Origin: an uncultured Bacteroidia bacterium
Lineage (GTDB): Bacteria > Bacteroidota > Bacteroidia > Bacteroidales > UBA932
NCBI GenBank assembly: GCA_902785065.1
Contig: CACZXH010000007.1
Coordinates: 124,001-188,000 of the forward strand
Reading direction: 5' to 3'
Length of the DNA: 64,000 bases
Part shown: positions 1 through 8,553 of the stretch, piece after piece
Layout: each line of letters begins with the position of its first letter
Numbering within the stretch: position 1 is the stretch's first letter
The notes under the pieces: generated by a model
The model's database searches: none
What the model was told of the DNA's origin: nothing
Seen by the model: only the letters and a program-made list of their open reading frames with translations
Translations under genes and position numbers: made by a program

Positions 1-981
1 CTGCTCCCGCATCCGCTGGGATTCGCGGGTGGAGACGATCATGCCGGTGTAGGGGACTGCGATGCGGAGGACGGCGACCAGCTTGTGGAAGATCGCATCC
101 GGCAGGGCGTCGAAGTCATTGACGGAGATATCGTCGGCCGGGCAGATGCGCGGGACGCTGATGGTGTGCGGGCCGACGCCCCAGCGGGCCTCGAGATGCT
201 CGGCATGCATCAGCAGGCCCACGAGCTCGTAGCGGTAGCTGCTGAGCCCGAACAGGACGCCGATACCCACGTCGTCACAGCCGCCTTCCTGCGCGCGGTC
301 CATCGCCTCGGTATGCCACTCGTAGTTGCTTTTGGGACCGGTGGGATGCAGGCGCTGGTAGTTTTCCTTGTTGTAGGTTTCCTGGAACAGGATGTACGTA
401 CCGATGCCGGCTTCGTGCAGCTTGCGGTAGGAGTCCACGTCCGTCGCCGCGATATTGACGTTGACGCGGCGGATGCTGTTGCCGCCTTCGCGGACGCCGT
501 AAATGGTATGGATACTGTCGATGATGTATTCCAGCGGGTTGTGGCGCGGGTCCTCACCGGCTTCGACCGCGAGGCGCTTGTGCCCGATGCGGATCAGCGC
601 ACGGACTTCCTCTTCGATTTCCTGCTGGGAAAGCTTCCGGCGGGGAATCGTGCGGTTCTTGGCGTGATAGGGGCAGTAGGTGCATCCGTTGATGCAGTAA
701 TTGGACAGATATAGGGGGGCGAAAAGGACGATCCGGTTCCCGTAGAAACGATGCTTGATCGACGCAGCAAGGGAATAGATCTTCTCTTCCAGTCCGGGTT
801 CGTTGCAGTCCATCAGGATGGCGGCTTCCCGGTGGGTCAGGCCCTTGCACAGGGCGGCCTTCTCCAGGATTTCAAGCACACGCTGGTGATTGCCACTTTC
901 TCGGGCGGCTTCCTCGAGGGAATCGAGCACTTCCTGGTGGTCGATGAATTCCTCGGCGTGGGCGGACTTGGGGTTATACAT
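1..981 (-). CDS. hydG: [FeFe]-hydrogenase H-cluster maturase HydG (partial, C-terminus cut by window edge)
   Basis: Radical-SAM tyrosine lyase of the ThiH/HydG group. HydG cleaves tyrosine to supply CO and CN ligands for the [FeFe]-hydrogenase active site in the cytoplasm. The visible 327 residues begin MYNPKSAHAEEF and contain the radical-SAM C-x3-C-x2-C motif as CINGCTYC (C96, C100, C103). About 140 residues of the usual ~470, including the C-terminal auxiliary cluster, lie off the left edge. A TAnnTTTG box sits 22 nt upstream of the ATG. The partner maturases HydE and HydF and the hydrogenase itself are not in view. ThiH is the main alternative, but the extended N-terminal region before the cluster favours HydG. 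Confidence 0.88.
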   Translation of the reverse strand, partial: MYNPKSAHAEEFIDHQEVLDSLEEAARESGNHQRVLEILEKAALCKGLTHREAAILMDCNEPGLEEKIYSLAASIKHRFYGNRIVLFAPLYLSNYCINGCTYCPYHAKNRTIPRRKLSQQEIEEEVRALIRIGHKRLAVEAGEDPRHNPLEYIIDSIHTIYGVREGGNSIRRVNVNIAATDVDSYRKLHEAGIGTYILFQETYNKENYQRLHPTGPKSNYEWHTEAMDRAQEGGCDDVGIGVLFGLSSYRYELVGLLMHAEHLEARWGVGPHTISVPRICPADDISVNDFDALPDAIFHKLVAVLRIAVPYTGMIVSTRESQRMREQ

Positions 982-1003
982 GATCAAAACTGAATTTGGA
1001 ACA

Positions 1004-1011
1004 CAAAAGTA
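1004..1011 (-). promoter_or_regulatory. -7 box for hydG
   Basis: TACTTTTG on the minus strand matches the Bacteroidota consensus TAnnTTTG and lies 22 nt before the hydG ATG. It is divergent from, and close to, the plus-strand box at 1024. Confidence 0.6.
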
Positions 1012-1023
1012 GGGAAGATTTCG

Positions 1024-1031
1024 TATATTTG
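1024..1031 (+). promoter_or_regulatory. -7 box for the small membrane protein-dnaG-metG operon
   Basis: TATATTTG, a full match to TAnnTTTG, lies 24 nt before the ATG of the first gene. Almost the same string, TATATTTG followed by YAAGTTAT, also precedes dnaX. Confidence 0.65.
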
Positions 1032-1055
1032 CAAGTTATAAATGAGCGAGAAAAC

Positions 1056-1361
1056 ATGACGCAGAAACAACATATCTTCCTGACCCTGGGCAAGGACCTT
1101 CTGTTTATCCTGGTGGCCCTTTTCCTCATTGTGAAAGGCCGTTTCCTGGGCGCCGTCGTCGGCGTCCTGGCCCTCCTCTGGTACGGCCGGGACTTTTCGT
1201 TCCGGATCAGGCAGCTGGGGCAGGCGGCCGATTCCAAACGCGACAACGTGGAGCGTCCCTCCGAGACCCGGCGCGCGGATGACACCCCGATCGTGGACGA
1301 CGGCAAGATCCAGGTGACGGACCTGTCCGGCGCCAAGGAAGTGGATTTCGAGAAAGAATAG
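1056..1361 (+). CDS. small membrane protein of unknown function
   Basis: A 101-residue protein, MTQKQHIFLTLGKDLL at the start. One hydrophobic stretch (about residues 12-42, possibly two short helices) is followed by a charged cytoplasmic tail rich in Arg, Asp and Lys. I do not recognise the family. The ATG chosen is the first downstream of the -7 box; an upstream in-frame start would lie inside or before the promoter. The gene ends 3 bases before dnaG and probably shares its transcript. A membrane role is inferred only from the hydrophobic segment. Confidence 0.7.
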   Translation: MTQKQHIFLTLGKDLLFILVALFLIVKGRFLGAVVGVLALLWYGRDFSFRIRQLGQAADSKRDNVERPSETRRADDTPIVDDGKIQVTDLSGAKEVDFEKE

Positions 1362-1364
1362 GAC

Positions 1365-3347
1365 ATGATTCCGCAGGAGACGGTACAACTCATCCTGGAC
1401 ACGGCCCGCGTCGAAGACGTGGTGGGCGATTTCGTGACGCTGAAGCGCCGCGGGAGCAGCCTGTGGGCCTGCTGTCCGTTCCACAATGAGAAAACGCCGT
1501 CTTTCCACGTAGAGCCGTCCCGCGGCATCTACAAGTGCTTCGGTTGCGGCAAGTCCGGCACGGCTGTGGGCTTTATCATGGAGTACGAGAAGCTCTCCTA
1601 CACGGAGGCCCTCAAGTACCTCGCCCGCAAGTACCATATCGAGGTGAAGGAGAAAGAGGAATCGGCCGAGGACATCGCCGCGCGCCAGCGGAACGAGAGC
1701 CTCCTCGCCGTCTCGGAGTTCGCCTTCAACTTTTACAAGGACCAGCTCGCCACGGACGAAGGCCGTGCCGTCGCCGTCCAGTATTTCCACTCCCGCGGCC
1801 TCGAGGACGAGACCATCGCCAAGTACGGCCTGGGATGGGCACCGAAATCCAAGAACGCGCTCACGGAAGCGGCCAAGAAGGAAGGCTACAAGGACGAATA
1901 TCTGCTGGAAACAGGCCTCTGTGCCCAATGGGATACGGACGGCTCCCTGCACGACCGCTTCTACGACCGGGTGATGTTCCCGATCCATTCGGTGAGCGGC
2001 CGCGTCATCGCCTTCGGCGGACGCACCCTGTTCACCGATAAGTCCATCGCCAAATACGTGAATTCCAAGGAGTCAGAGATCTACGTGAAGTCCCGCTCCC
2101 TGTACGGCATCTATTTCGCCAAGTCCGCGATTTCCCGTGCGGACAAGTGCTACTTGGTGGAAGGCTACCTGGACGTCCTGTCCATGCACCAGCTGGGCAT
2201 CACGAACGTCGTGGCCTCCAGCGGCACCTCCCTCACCGTGGAGCAAATCCGCCTCATCAAGCGGTTTACCGAGAACGTCACCATCATGTATGACGGCGAT
2301 TCGGCCGGCATCCACGCCGCCCTGCGCGGCATCGACCTGATCCTGAAGGAGGGCATGAACGTGAAGGTGGTCCTCATTCCCGACGGCGATGACCCCGACT
2401 CCTACGCCCGGAAGCACACGCTGGAGGAGGTGGAGGCCTTCATCGCTGCGAACGAGCAGGACTTCATCGCCTTCAAGGCGGACCTCCTGCTGGGCGAGGC
2501 GGGGAACGACCCGCTCAAGCGGGCGAACCTCATCAACGACATCGCAGACACCGTGGCCGGCATTCCCGACGCGGTGAAACGGTCGGTCTATACCGATGCC
2601 ATCTCTGCGAAATTCCGCATCGACGCGGACATCCTCACGGACCGCATCCGCCGCACTCGGGAGAAGATCCAGGGCGAAGAGCGGACGCAGGCGCAGCGCG
2701 AGGCCGTCCGCGCTCGCCGGGAGGAAGAGGCGCCCCGGCCGCAGGAATCGACCTATACGCCCCCGGTGAACGAACTCCGCGCCCTGGAGACGCAGAACCC
2801 GCTCCTGGCCCCGTCCGAGCGCGAACTCCTGGGCTTCATCCTCACGGATGGCAGCACCCCGCTCACGTTTGAGAGCGATTCGGAATTCTATGACCCGGAA
2901 GGGGGTGCCCAGACCGTGGCGGAGTTCATTGACACGGCCCTCGCCAGCGACGGAATCGAATTCGCGAACGACGCCTACCGGCGCGCATATGAGGCCTATT
3001 TCGCCCTGTACGACGCGGGCAAGGCGCAGGACGAGATTGTCCGCGACCTGCTGAACGGGCCCGACGACGACGTCCGTTTCGTCGTCTCCCAGCTCTCCGA
3101 CGACAAGTACGAACTCACGGTCAAGAACTTCCAGGCGGCCCTGACCACCCGGGATTCCTGGCTGACGAACTTCGTCCCCAAGGCCATCCTGGCCTACCAT
3201 ATCAAGCGGCTCCAGTCGGACCAGGCAGTCCTGACGCGGGAGCTCGCCACGGCCGGCACCGACCGGCAGCGCGAGATCTTCACCATGCTTTCGCGCATCA
3301 ACGAACTCAAGAAAACCATCAATATCAAACTCGGCAGATTGAAATGA
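1365..3347 (+). CDS. dnaG: DNA primase
   Basis: Synthesises RNA primers at the replication fork with DnaB helicase. The 660-residue protein has the N-terminal CHC2 zinc-binding domain (C37, H40, C58, C61), the DnaG catalytic core with the TOPRIM motifs VEGYLD (about residue 267) and YDGDSAG (about residue 308), and a C-terminal helical region expected to contact DnaB. A linker near residues 440-465 is rich in Arg, Glu and Gln. Length is normal for the family. It is the second gene of a three-gene operon and its TGA overlaps the metG ATG (ATGA), so translation is probably coupled. Confidence 0.96.
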   Translation: MIPQETVQLILDTARVEDVVGDFVTLKRRGSSLWACCPFHNEKTPSFHVEPSRGIYKCFGCGKSGTAVGFIMEYEKLSYTEALKYLARKYHIEVKEKEESAEDIAARQRNESLLAVSEFAFNFYKDQLATDEGRAVAVQYFHSRGLEDETIAKYGLGWAPKSKNALTEAAKKEGYKDEYLLETGLCAQWDTDGSLHDRFYDRVMFPIHSVSGRVIAFGGRTLFTDKSIAKYVNSKESEIYVKSRSLYGIYFAKSAISRADKCYLVEGYLDVLSMHQLGITNVVASSGTSLTVEQIRLIKRFTENVTIMYDGDSAGIHAALRGIDLILKEGMNVKVVLIPDGDDPDSYARKHTLEEVEAFIAANEQDFIAFKADLLLGEAGNDPLKRANLINDIADTVAGIPDAVKRSVYTDAISAKFRIDADILTDRIRRTREKIQGEERTQAQREAVRARREEEAPRPQESTYTPPVNELRALETQNPLLAPSERELLGFILTDGSTPLTFESDSEFYDPEGGAQTVAEFIDTALASDGIEFANDAYRRAYEAYFALYDAGKAQDEIVRDLLNGPDDDVRFVVSQLSDDKYELTVKNFQAALTTRDSWLTNFVPKAILAYHIKRLQSDQAVLTRELATAGTDRQREIFTMLSRINELKKTINIKLGRLK

Positions 3348-5518
3348 ACGACCACAAGAGAACCCTCGTGACCTGCGCGCTTCCGTACGCGAACGGTCCC
3401 GTCCATATCGGCCACCTGGCCGGCGCCTACATTCCCGGCGACATCTATGTCCGCTACCTCCGGCTGCGGGGCGAGGACGTCGTCTTCGTGTGCGGCTCCG
3501 ACGAACACGGCGTGCCCATCACCATCAAGGCCCGCGCCCAGGGCGTCACGCCGCAGGACATCGTGGACAAGTACCACCAGGTGATGAAGGACGCCTTCAC
3601 CGGCCTCGGCATCAACTTCGACATCTATTCCCGCACGACCTCGGATGTGCACGACCAGACGGCCTCCGAGTTCTTCCGGAAGCTGTATGACGAGGACAAG
3701 TTCATCACCAAGGAGACCGAGCAGTATTACGACGAGGAAGCGAAGACGTTCCTGGCGGACCGCTACATCGTGGGCACCTGCCCCAAGTGCGGCAATCCCG
3801 GCGCCTACGGCGACCAGTGCGAGAAGTGCGGCTCCACGCTGAGCCCCGAGGAACTGATCGATCCGCGCTCCGCCCTGTCCGGCTCCACGCCCAAGAAGGT
3901 GAAGACCAAGCACTGGTACCTCCCGCTGGACCAGTACGAGCCCTGGCTCCGCGACTGGATCCTGGAGCAGCACAAGGAATGGAAGACGAACGTGTACGGC
4001 CAGTGCAAGAGCTGGCTGGACGGCGGCCTGCAGCCCCGTGCCGTGAGCCGCGACCTGGACTGGGGCGTCCCGGTGCCCGTGGAAGGCGCCGAGGGCAAGG
4101 TCCTCTATGTCTGGTTCGATGCGCCGATCGGCTACATCTCCAACACCAAGGAGCTCCTTCCGGAGAGTTGGGAAAAGTGGTGGAAGGACCCGGAGACCCG
4201 CCTCGTGCACTTCATCGGCAAGGACAACATCGTGTTCCACTGCATCGTGTTCCCGTCCATGCTCAAGGCATACGGTGACTTCATCCTTCCGGAGAACGTA
4301 CCGGCCAACGAGTTCCTGAACCTCGAGGGGGACAAGATCTCCACCTCCCGCAACTGGGCCGTCTGGGTCCATGAGTATGAGGAGCAGTTCCCGGGCCAGG
4401 AGGACGTCCTGCGTTACGTCCTCACCGCCAACGCTCCGGAGACCAAGGACAACGACTTCACCTGGAAGGACTTCCAGCAGCGCAACAACAGCGAGCTCGT
4501 CGCCGTGTTCGGCAACTTCGTGAACCGCGCCGTCGTCCTCACGCATAAGTATTTTGGCGGCGTCGTGCCGGAGAACCGCAAGCCCGAGCCCATCGACGCC
4601 GAGACGCTCGCTTCCATCGTCCCCTGCAAGGAGGCTTTGGAGAAGTACGTGGAGACCTTCCACTTCCGGGAGGCCCTGAAGGAGGCGATGAACATCGCCC
4701 GCATCGGCAACAAGTATATCTCCGACATGGAGCCCTGGAAGGTGGCGAAGACCGACATGGACCGCACCGCCTCCATCCTGTACACCTGCCTGCAGATCTG
4801 CGCCGATCTCGCGATTGCCTTCGAGCCCTTCACGCCCTTCAGCGCCGGGAAGCTCCGCGACATCCTCCGCGTGGGCATCGACGCCGGCACCGACCACCGC
4901 GCCGGTGAAGGCGTCCCGACCGTGAACTTCTACAAGCCGGGCGAGGGCAAGGCCCTGCATACGAATGCCGTTCCTTCGGAGGGAATCGTCCTGTCCTGGT
5001 CGATGCTGGGCGCGTCCGAGCTGCTGCCCGCCGGCCACGCCCTCGGCGAGAGCGTCCTGCTGTTCCAGAAGATCGAGGACAGCGTCGTGGACGCGCAGAT
5101 CGCCCGCCTCGCCGCCATCAAGGCCGAGCGCGAAGCGGCCGAGGCCGCCAAGGCCGCCGAGGAAGCCGCGAAGAAGGTCGAGCCGCAGAAGCCCGAGATA
5201 ACCTTCGACCAGTTCGGTGCGATGGACATCCGCACGGCCACGGTCCTCGCGGCCGAGCGCGTCCCCAAGACTGACAAGCTCCTGAAGCTCACCATCGACA
5301 CCGGCATCGACACCCGCACCATTGTCTCCGGCATCGCTGAATATTACAGCCCGGAGGATATGCTGGGCAAGCAGATCTGCATCCTGGCGAACCTCGCTCC
5401 CCGCACCATCCGCTGTATCGAGTCCAAGGGCATGATCCTGATGGCCAAGCAGGGCGATGGCCAGATGCGTTTCATCACCCCGCAGGAAGTCGTCGCCAAC
5501 GGCGCCCAGATTGGATAA
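3344..5518 (+). CDS. metG: methionine-tRNA ligase
   Basis: Class I aminoacyl-tRNA synthetase that charges tRNA-Met. Visible features are HIGH as HIGH at residues 21-24, a zinc knuckle CPKC...CEKC near residues 146-162, the KMSKS loop as KISTS, and an anticodon-binding helical domain. An Ala/Glu/Lys-rich linker (about residues 585-615) leads to a C-terminal EMAP/Trbp111-like tRNA-binding domain (about 620-724). The long form with the C-terminal tRNA-binding domain is usual in Bacteroidota. The start overlaps the dnaG stop codon by 4 bases. Confidence 0.96.
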   Translation: MNDHKRTLVTCALPYANGPVHIGHLAGAYIPGDIYVRYLRLRGEDVVFVCGSDEHGVPITIKARAQGVTPQDIVDKYHQVMKDAFTGLGINFDIYSRTTSDVHDQTASEFFRKLYDEDKFITKETEQYYDEEAKTFLADRYIVGTCPKCGNPGAYGDQCEKCGSTLSPEELIDPRSALSGSTPKKVKTKHWYLPLDQYEPWLRDWILEQHKEWKTNVYGQCKSWLDGGLQPRAVSRDLDWGVPVPVEGAEGKVLYVWFDAPIGYISNTKELLPESWEKWWKDPETRLVHFIGKDNIVFHCIVFPSMLKAYGDFILPENVPANEFLNLEGDKISTSRNWAVWVHEYEEQFPGQEDVLRYVLTANAPETKDNDFTWKDFQQRNNSELVAVFGNFVNRAVVLTHKYFGGVVPENRKPEPIDAETLASIVPCKEALEKYVETFHFREALKEAMNIARIGNKYISDMEPWKVAKTDMDRTASILYTCLQICADLAIAFEPFTPFSAGKLRDILRVGIDAGTDHRAGEGVPTVNFYKPGEGKALHTNAVPSEGIVLSWSMLGASELLPAGHALGESVLLFQKIEDSVVDAQIARLAAIKAEREAAEAAKAAEEAAKKVEPQKPEITFDQFGAMDIRTATVLAAERVPKTDKLLKLTIDTGIDTRTIVSGIAEYYSPEDMLGKQICILANLAPRTIRCIESKGMILMAKQGDGQMRFITPQEVVANGAQIG

Positions 5519-5536
5519 ACTAAAAAACTCCCCGAT

Positions 5537-6406
5537 ATGCAAGCAACAAAAACCATCAATCCCCGCAAGTTCTCCATCGGAAAGGCCACCTGGATTTCCC
5601 TGGGCGTCACCATCCTCACCATCATCGTGATGGCCTCCTGCTGCACGACCATCGACTCGGCGGCCGTGGGCATCAAGTTCAAGAAGTGGTCTTCCAACGC
5701 GGAACTTCGTGGCGGCGTGGAAGGCACTTGCCGTGGCTGGGTGTGGTACAACCCCATCACCGAGAGCATCTTCGAGTATCCGACCTATATCCAGCGGGTC
5801 ACCTATGAACCTTTCACGGTGAACCCGAAGGATGCGGCGATTTTCTCTATGACCCCGACCCTGGCTTACCAGATTGACGAGAACAAGGCCGTGGACATCT
5901 TCGTGAAGTACCGCAAGCCGGTTCGCGAACTGGAAATGGGCTACATTAACACCTGTATTTTCGAGGCCTACCGTACCTGCGCGAATAACTACACGTCCGA
6001 TGAACTGATGGCAAACCGCGCCAAGTTCGAGACCGAGGTCCGCGCCCGCCTGGACGAGTCGATGAACGCCGAGGGCTTCATCGTCCGCGAGTTCACGACG
6101 AAGATCGACCCGCCGGCCTCGTTGACGGAAGCCATCAACGCCAAGAATGAGGCTGTCCAGAACGCCCTCAAGGCCGAAAACAAGGTGAAAGAGGCCGAAG
6201 CCGAGGCGAAGATCGCCATCGCGAAGGCCAAGGGTGAAGCCGAGGCGCAGAAGATCACGGGCGACGGCGAGGCCTACTACAACCGCGTGGTCGCCGCGTC
6301 TTTGAACGCCCTCCTCGTCCAGCAGTACGCCATCGAGAAGTGGAACGGCGAGCTCCCGACCTACAACGGCTCCAACGCCCTGCCGTTCATCAACCTGAGC
6401 AAATAG
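5537..6406 (+). CDS. SPFH/band-7 (prohibitin-like) membrane protein
   Basis: A 289-residue protein with an N-terminal membrane segment (about residues 17-37, ending in CCT, which may also be read as a weak lipobox) and an SPFH domain (about 45-200). A charged coiled coil rich in Ala, Glu and Lys follows (about 205-245), then a short C-terminal segment. Family members form oligomeric scaffolds in the inner membrane, often linked to proteolysis or membrane domains. It starts 18 bases after metG and may be read from that operon. Its stop is one base from the stop of the convergent M16 gene, with no terminator between them. Partner and exact role are unknown. Confidence 0.82.
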   Translation: MQATKTINPRKFSIGKATWISLGVTILTIIVMASCCTTIDSAAVGIKFKKWSSNAELRGGVEGTCRGWVWYNPITESIFEYPTYIQRVTYEPFTVNPKDAAIFSMTPTLAYQIDENKAVDIFVKYRKPVRELEMGYINTCIFEAYRTCANNYTSDELMANRAKFETEVRARLDESMNAEGFIVREFTTKIDPPASLTEAINAKNEAVQNALKAENKVKEAEAEAKIAIAKAKGEAEAQKITGDGEAYYNRVVAASLNALLVQQYAIEKWNGELPTYNGSNALPFINLSK

Positions 6407-6407
6407 C

Positions 6408-7646
6408 TTACAGGTAAATCAACCTTGAAAGGCGGTCCGGGTCGAAGATCCGGGCCGCCATTTGCTGCAGGGCGGCCGGGGTGACGGCTTCGATGCGGGC
6501 GCGCATTTCGGCGCTGGTGTCGATCCGGCTCCACGCCAGGAGGCTCTTGCCCATGGACAGGCACTGCGCCTCGCCGTTGTCAGAGGAGATGGCGAGTTGC
6601 CCGAGGAGTTGTTTCTTGTAGGCCTTCAGGGTGCGTTCCGAGAACGGGACCTCGCGGATACGCGTGAGGATCTTGTCCAGGGTCGTCAGGCAGCGCTCCA
6701 GATTGGGTTTGTCGCAGCCGAAGGTGATGGCGGCGATGCCGGTGTCGGCGTACTGCGTATAAGTGCATTCCACGCCGTATACCCAGCCGTTCTTCTCGCG
6801 GAGGACCTTGTTCAGCAGCGAGTTCGATGCCGGGCCGCCCAGGATGTTGCACAGCACGGCGGCCGTAATGCGGTCCTCGCTGTCGTACAGCGACGGCGCC
6901 CGGTTGCCGATGACAGCGTTCACCTCGTGGTTCCGTTTGTCCACGGTCTTGGAGAAAGGCGGAGCGCAGGGAGAAGGTGCCTTGTCATTTCGACCAAGGC
7001 CGTCAGGCCGCGTGGAGAAATCTCCGAACAGCTTTTCCACCAGCCGCAGCACCCGCTTTTCCATCACTTTCTCATCCAGGTCCGCGACAACCGTGAAGGC
7101 CATGCGTGCGGGGACGAAGAAGGTGCGGGCGAAGCGGCGGAGGTCCGCCGGCTTGATGCGCCTGACGGAAGCGGACGTGCCCAGGATGGGCAAGCCCAGG
7201 GGATGCCCCTCGAAGAGCATGCCTTCGAACTTGTCGTAGACGTCCTCGGCCGGGTTGTCCTTGTAGGAAATGATCTCGTCCAGGACGACGCCCCGTTCGG
7301 TCTCGATCTCGGCGTCGGGGAAGGTGGCTTCCGTCGCCAGCTCGAAGAGCAGGCCGGCGGCCTTGCCGAGGTCCTCCTTCAGCACGGTGGCATGCAGGAC
7401 GATCTCTTCCTTGGTGGTATAGGCATTGAGTTCGCCGCCCAGGCGGTCCAGGTAACTGTTGATGACGGAAGCGCTCTTGCGCGCCGTGCCGCGGAACATC
7501 GTGTGCTCCGCGAAATGCGCGATTCCGTTTGGAAAACCGGTTTCGTCCCGGGTCCCGCAGCGCAGGCTTAGGGCGCAGTAGCCGACGGCGGACCCGCCGC
7601 GCCGGACGGCGTACCGGAGTCCGCAGGGTGCAGTTCCGCTTCGCAT
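6408..7646 (-). CDS. M16 family zinc peptidase
   Basis: Pitrilysin-type metallopeptidase of 412 residues. The inverted zinc motif HxxEH appears as HFAEH, with the distal glutamate in ETERGVVLDE, so the active site looks intact. The protein has one catalytic and one inactive half, the short bacterial form. Residues from GDFSTRPDGLGRNDK onward are encoded by a dispersed palindromic repeat (6984-7024) that interrupts the usual loop between the two halves. The ATG overlaps the stop of the upstream secreted-protein gene (TAATG), so the two form a coupled pair. No signal peptide is visible in this reading. Confidence 0.87.
   Translation of the reverse strand: MRSGTAPCGLRYAVRRGGSAVGYCALSLRCGTRDETGFPNGIAHFAEHTMFRGTARKSASVINSYLDRLGGELNAYTTKEEIVLHATVLKEDLGKAAGLLFELATEATFPDAEIETERGVVLDEIISYKDNPAEDVYDKFEGMLFEGHPLGLPILGTSASVRRIKPADLRRFARTFFVPARMAFTVVADLDEKVMEKRVLRLVEKLFGDFSTRPDGLGRNDKAPSPCAPPFSKTVDKRNHEVNAVIGNRAPSLYDSEDRITAAVLCNILGGPASNSLLNKVLREKNGWVYGVECTYTQYADTGIAAITFGCDKPNLERCLTTLDKILTRIREVPFSERTLKAYKKQLLGQLAISSDNGEAQCLSMGKSLLAWSRIDTSAEMRARIEAVTPAALQQMAARIFDPDRLSRLIYL
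6984..7024 (+). repeat. dispersed palindromic repeat inside the M16 gene
   Basis: Starts GTCATTTCGACC and ends GGAGAAATCTC, with an inner GGCC/GGCC hairpin. It shares these end sequences with the copies in dnaX and at the end of xseA. It is read in frame, antisense to the repeat, within the peptidase. Confidence 0.7.
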
Positions 7647-8485
7647 TACCGTTTCTTCGAGATACGTTTCAGGTCGTCAGCCAGGAAGCCGGGGGCGTTC
7701 TTTGCGTTGACCTTGTGTTTGCGGATGTAGTAGACGGTGTCCGTATCGGCTTCAACGAGCATCTTGTAGCTCCAGGTGCCGGCGGAGACGGTGTAGCTGA
7801 CCAGCGTGTTGTAAGTCTTGTCGGTATAGGCCTTGTCGGCCTCGTCCTCGTCGCAGAGGATGATGTCCTCGTCCATGTACTTTTCGCGCTCCTTCGTGGA
7901 GACGGACGCGGAAAGATCCTCCTGGGCCAGGTAAATGCGCTTGATGCCGCCCTTGCGGTCAAAGTTTCCGTTGAACCAGGTCATGCCGGAGTAGGCGACC
8001 TTTTCGGATTCCATGGCCTCGGCGGTGAACGCCTGGACACCCTTCACGAGGGCCGGCAGGAACACGAGTTCCCGGCCGGAACCGCCGTCCACGGGGCACA
8101 GCGGCAGGGAAATGACCTCCGTCCGGAGGGCGATGTTGTCACCCTTTTCGGCCCCGCCCTTCTCGAGCGTCAGGAAACGGACCATCGGCTCCTCCTCACC
8201 CTTGGCCTGCCCCGCCGTCATGAGCAGGAAATAGTAGGTGTCCGATTTCTTGAGGGACTCGTACTCGGCCATCGAGCAGAACTCGAAAGGGGAGAGGGTC
8301 CACAGGTCCACCACCTCCTGGCGCAGCGCACCGTCCAGGATTTCGTTCCCGCTCATCACGACCTTTGTGATCTTGTCGGAGAAGTCGGAGAACAGGTGTT
8401 TCCGGGTGGTAACCTTGCCTTGGGCGAAGAGAACCGTGCTCGCCGCGAGCAGGGCGAAAAGTAGAGTCAGTCGCTTCATTTTCAT
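7646..8485 (-). CDS. secreted protein of unknown function
   Basis: A 279-residue protein with an N-terminal signal peptide (MKMKRLTLLFALLAASTVLFAQ; cleavage probably after the FAQ). No lipobox is present. The mature part has no motif I recognise and is rich in charged residues and Tyr, with a C-terminal basic end. A second in-frame ATG two codons in gives an equally good signal peptide. It is preceded by a TAnnTTTG box and is coupled to the M16 peptidase by a TAATG overlap, so it may be a substrate or periplasmic partner of that enzyme; this is inference from position only. Confidence 0.75.
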   Translation of the reverse strand: MKMKRLTLLFALLAASTVLFAQGKVTTRKHLFSDFSDKITKVVMSGNEILDGALRQEVVDLWTLSPFEFCSMAEYESLKKSDTYYFLLMTAGQAKGEEEPMVRFLTLEKGGAEKGDNIALRTEVISLPLCPVDGGSGRELVFLPALVKGVQAFTAEAMESEKVAYSGMTWFNGNFDRKGGIKRIYLAQEDLSASVSTKEREKYMDEDIILCDEDEADKAYTDKTYNTLVSYTVSAGTWSYKMLVEADTDTVYYIRKHKVNAKNAPGFLADDLKRISKKR

Positions 8486-8499
8486 GCTTTCTTTCCATA

Positions 8500-8507
8500 C
8501 AAAGATA
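8500..8507 (-). promoter_or_regulatory. -7 box for the secreted protein-M16 pair
   Basis: TATCTTTG on the minus strand, 14 nt before the first ATG of the pair. It lies back to back with the dnaX promoter. Confidence 0.6.
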
Positions 8508-8539
8508 ATGCTACGGCCCGGTATTTCAAAATTACTTGC

Positions 8540-8547
8540 TATATTTG
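8540..8547 (+). promoter_or_regulatory. -7 box for dnaX, predicting a leaderless mRNA
   Basis: TATATTTG with only 6 nt between the box and the dnaX ATG. Transcription in this phylum starts a few bases downstream of the box, so the mRNA would begin at or next to the start codon. Confidence 0.6.
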
Positions 8548-8553
8548 TAAGTT

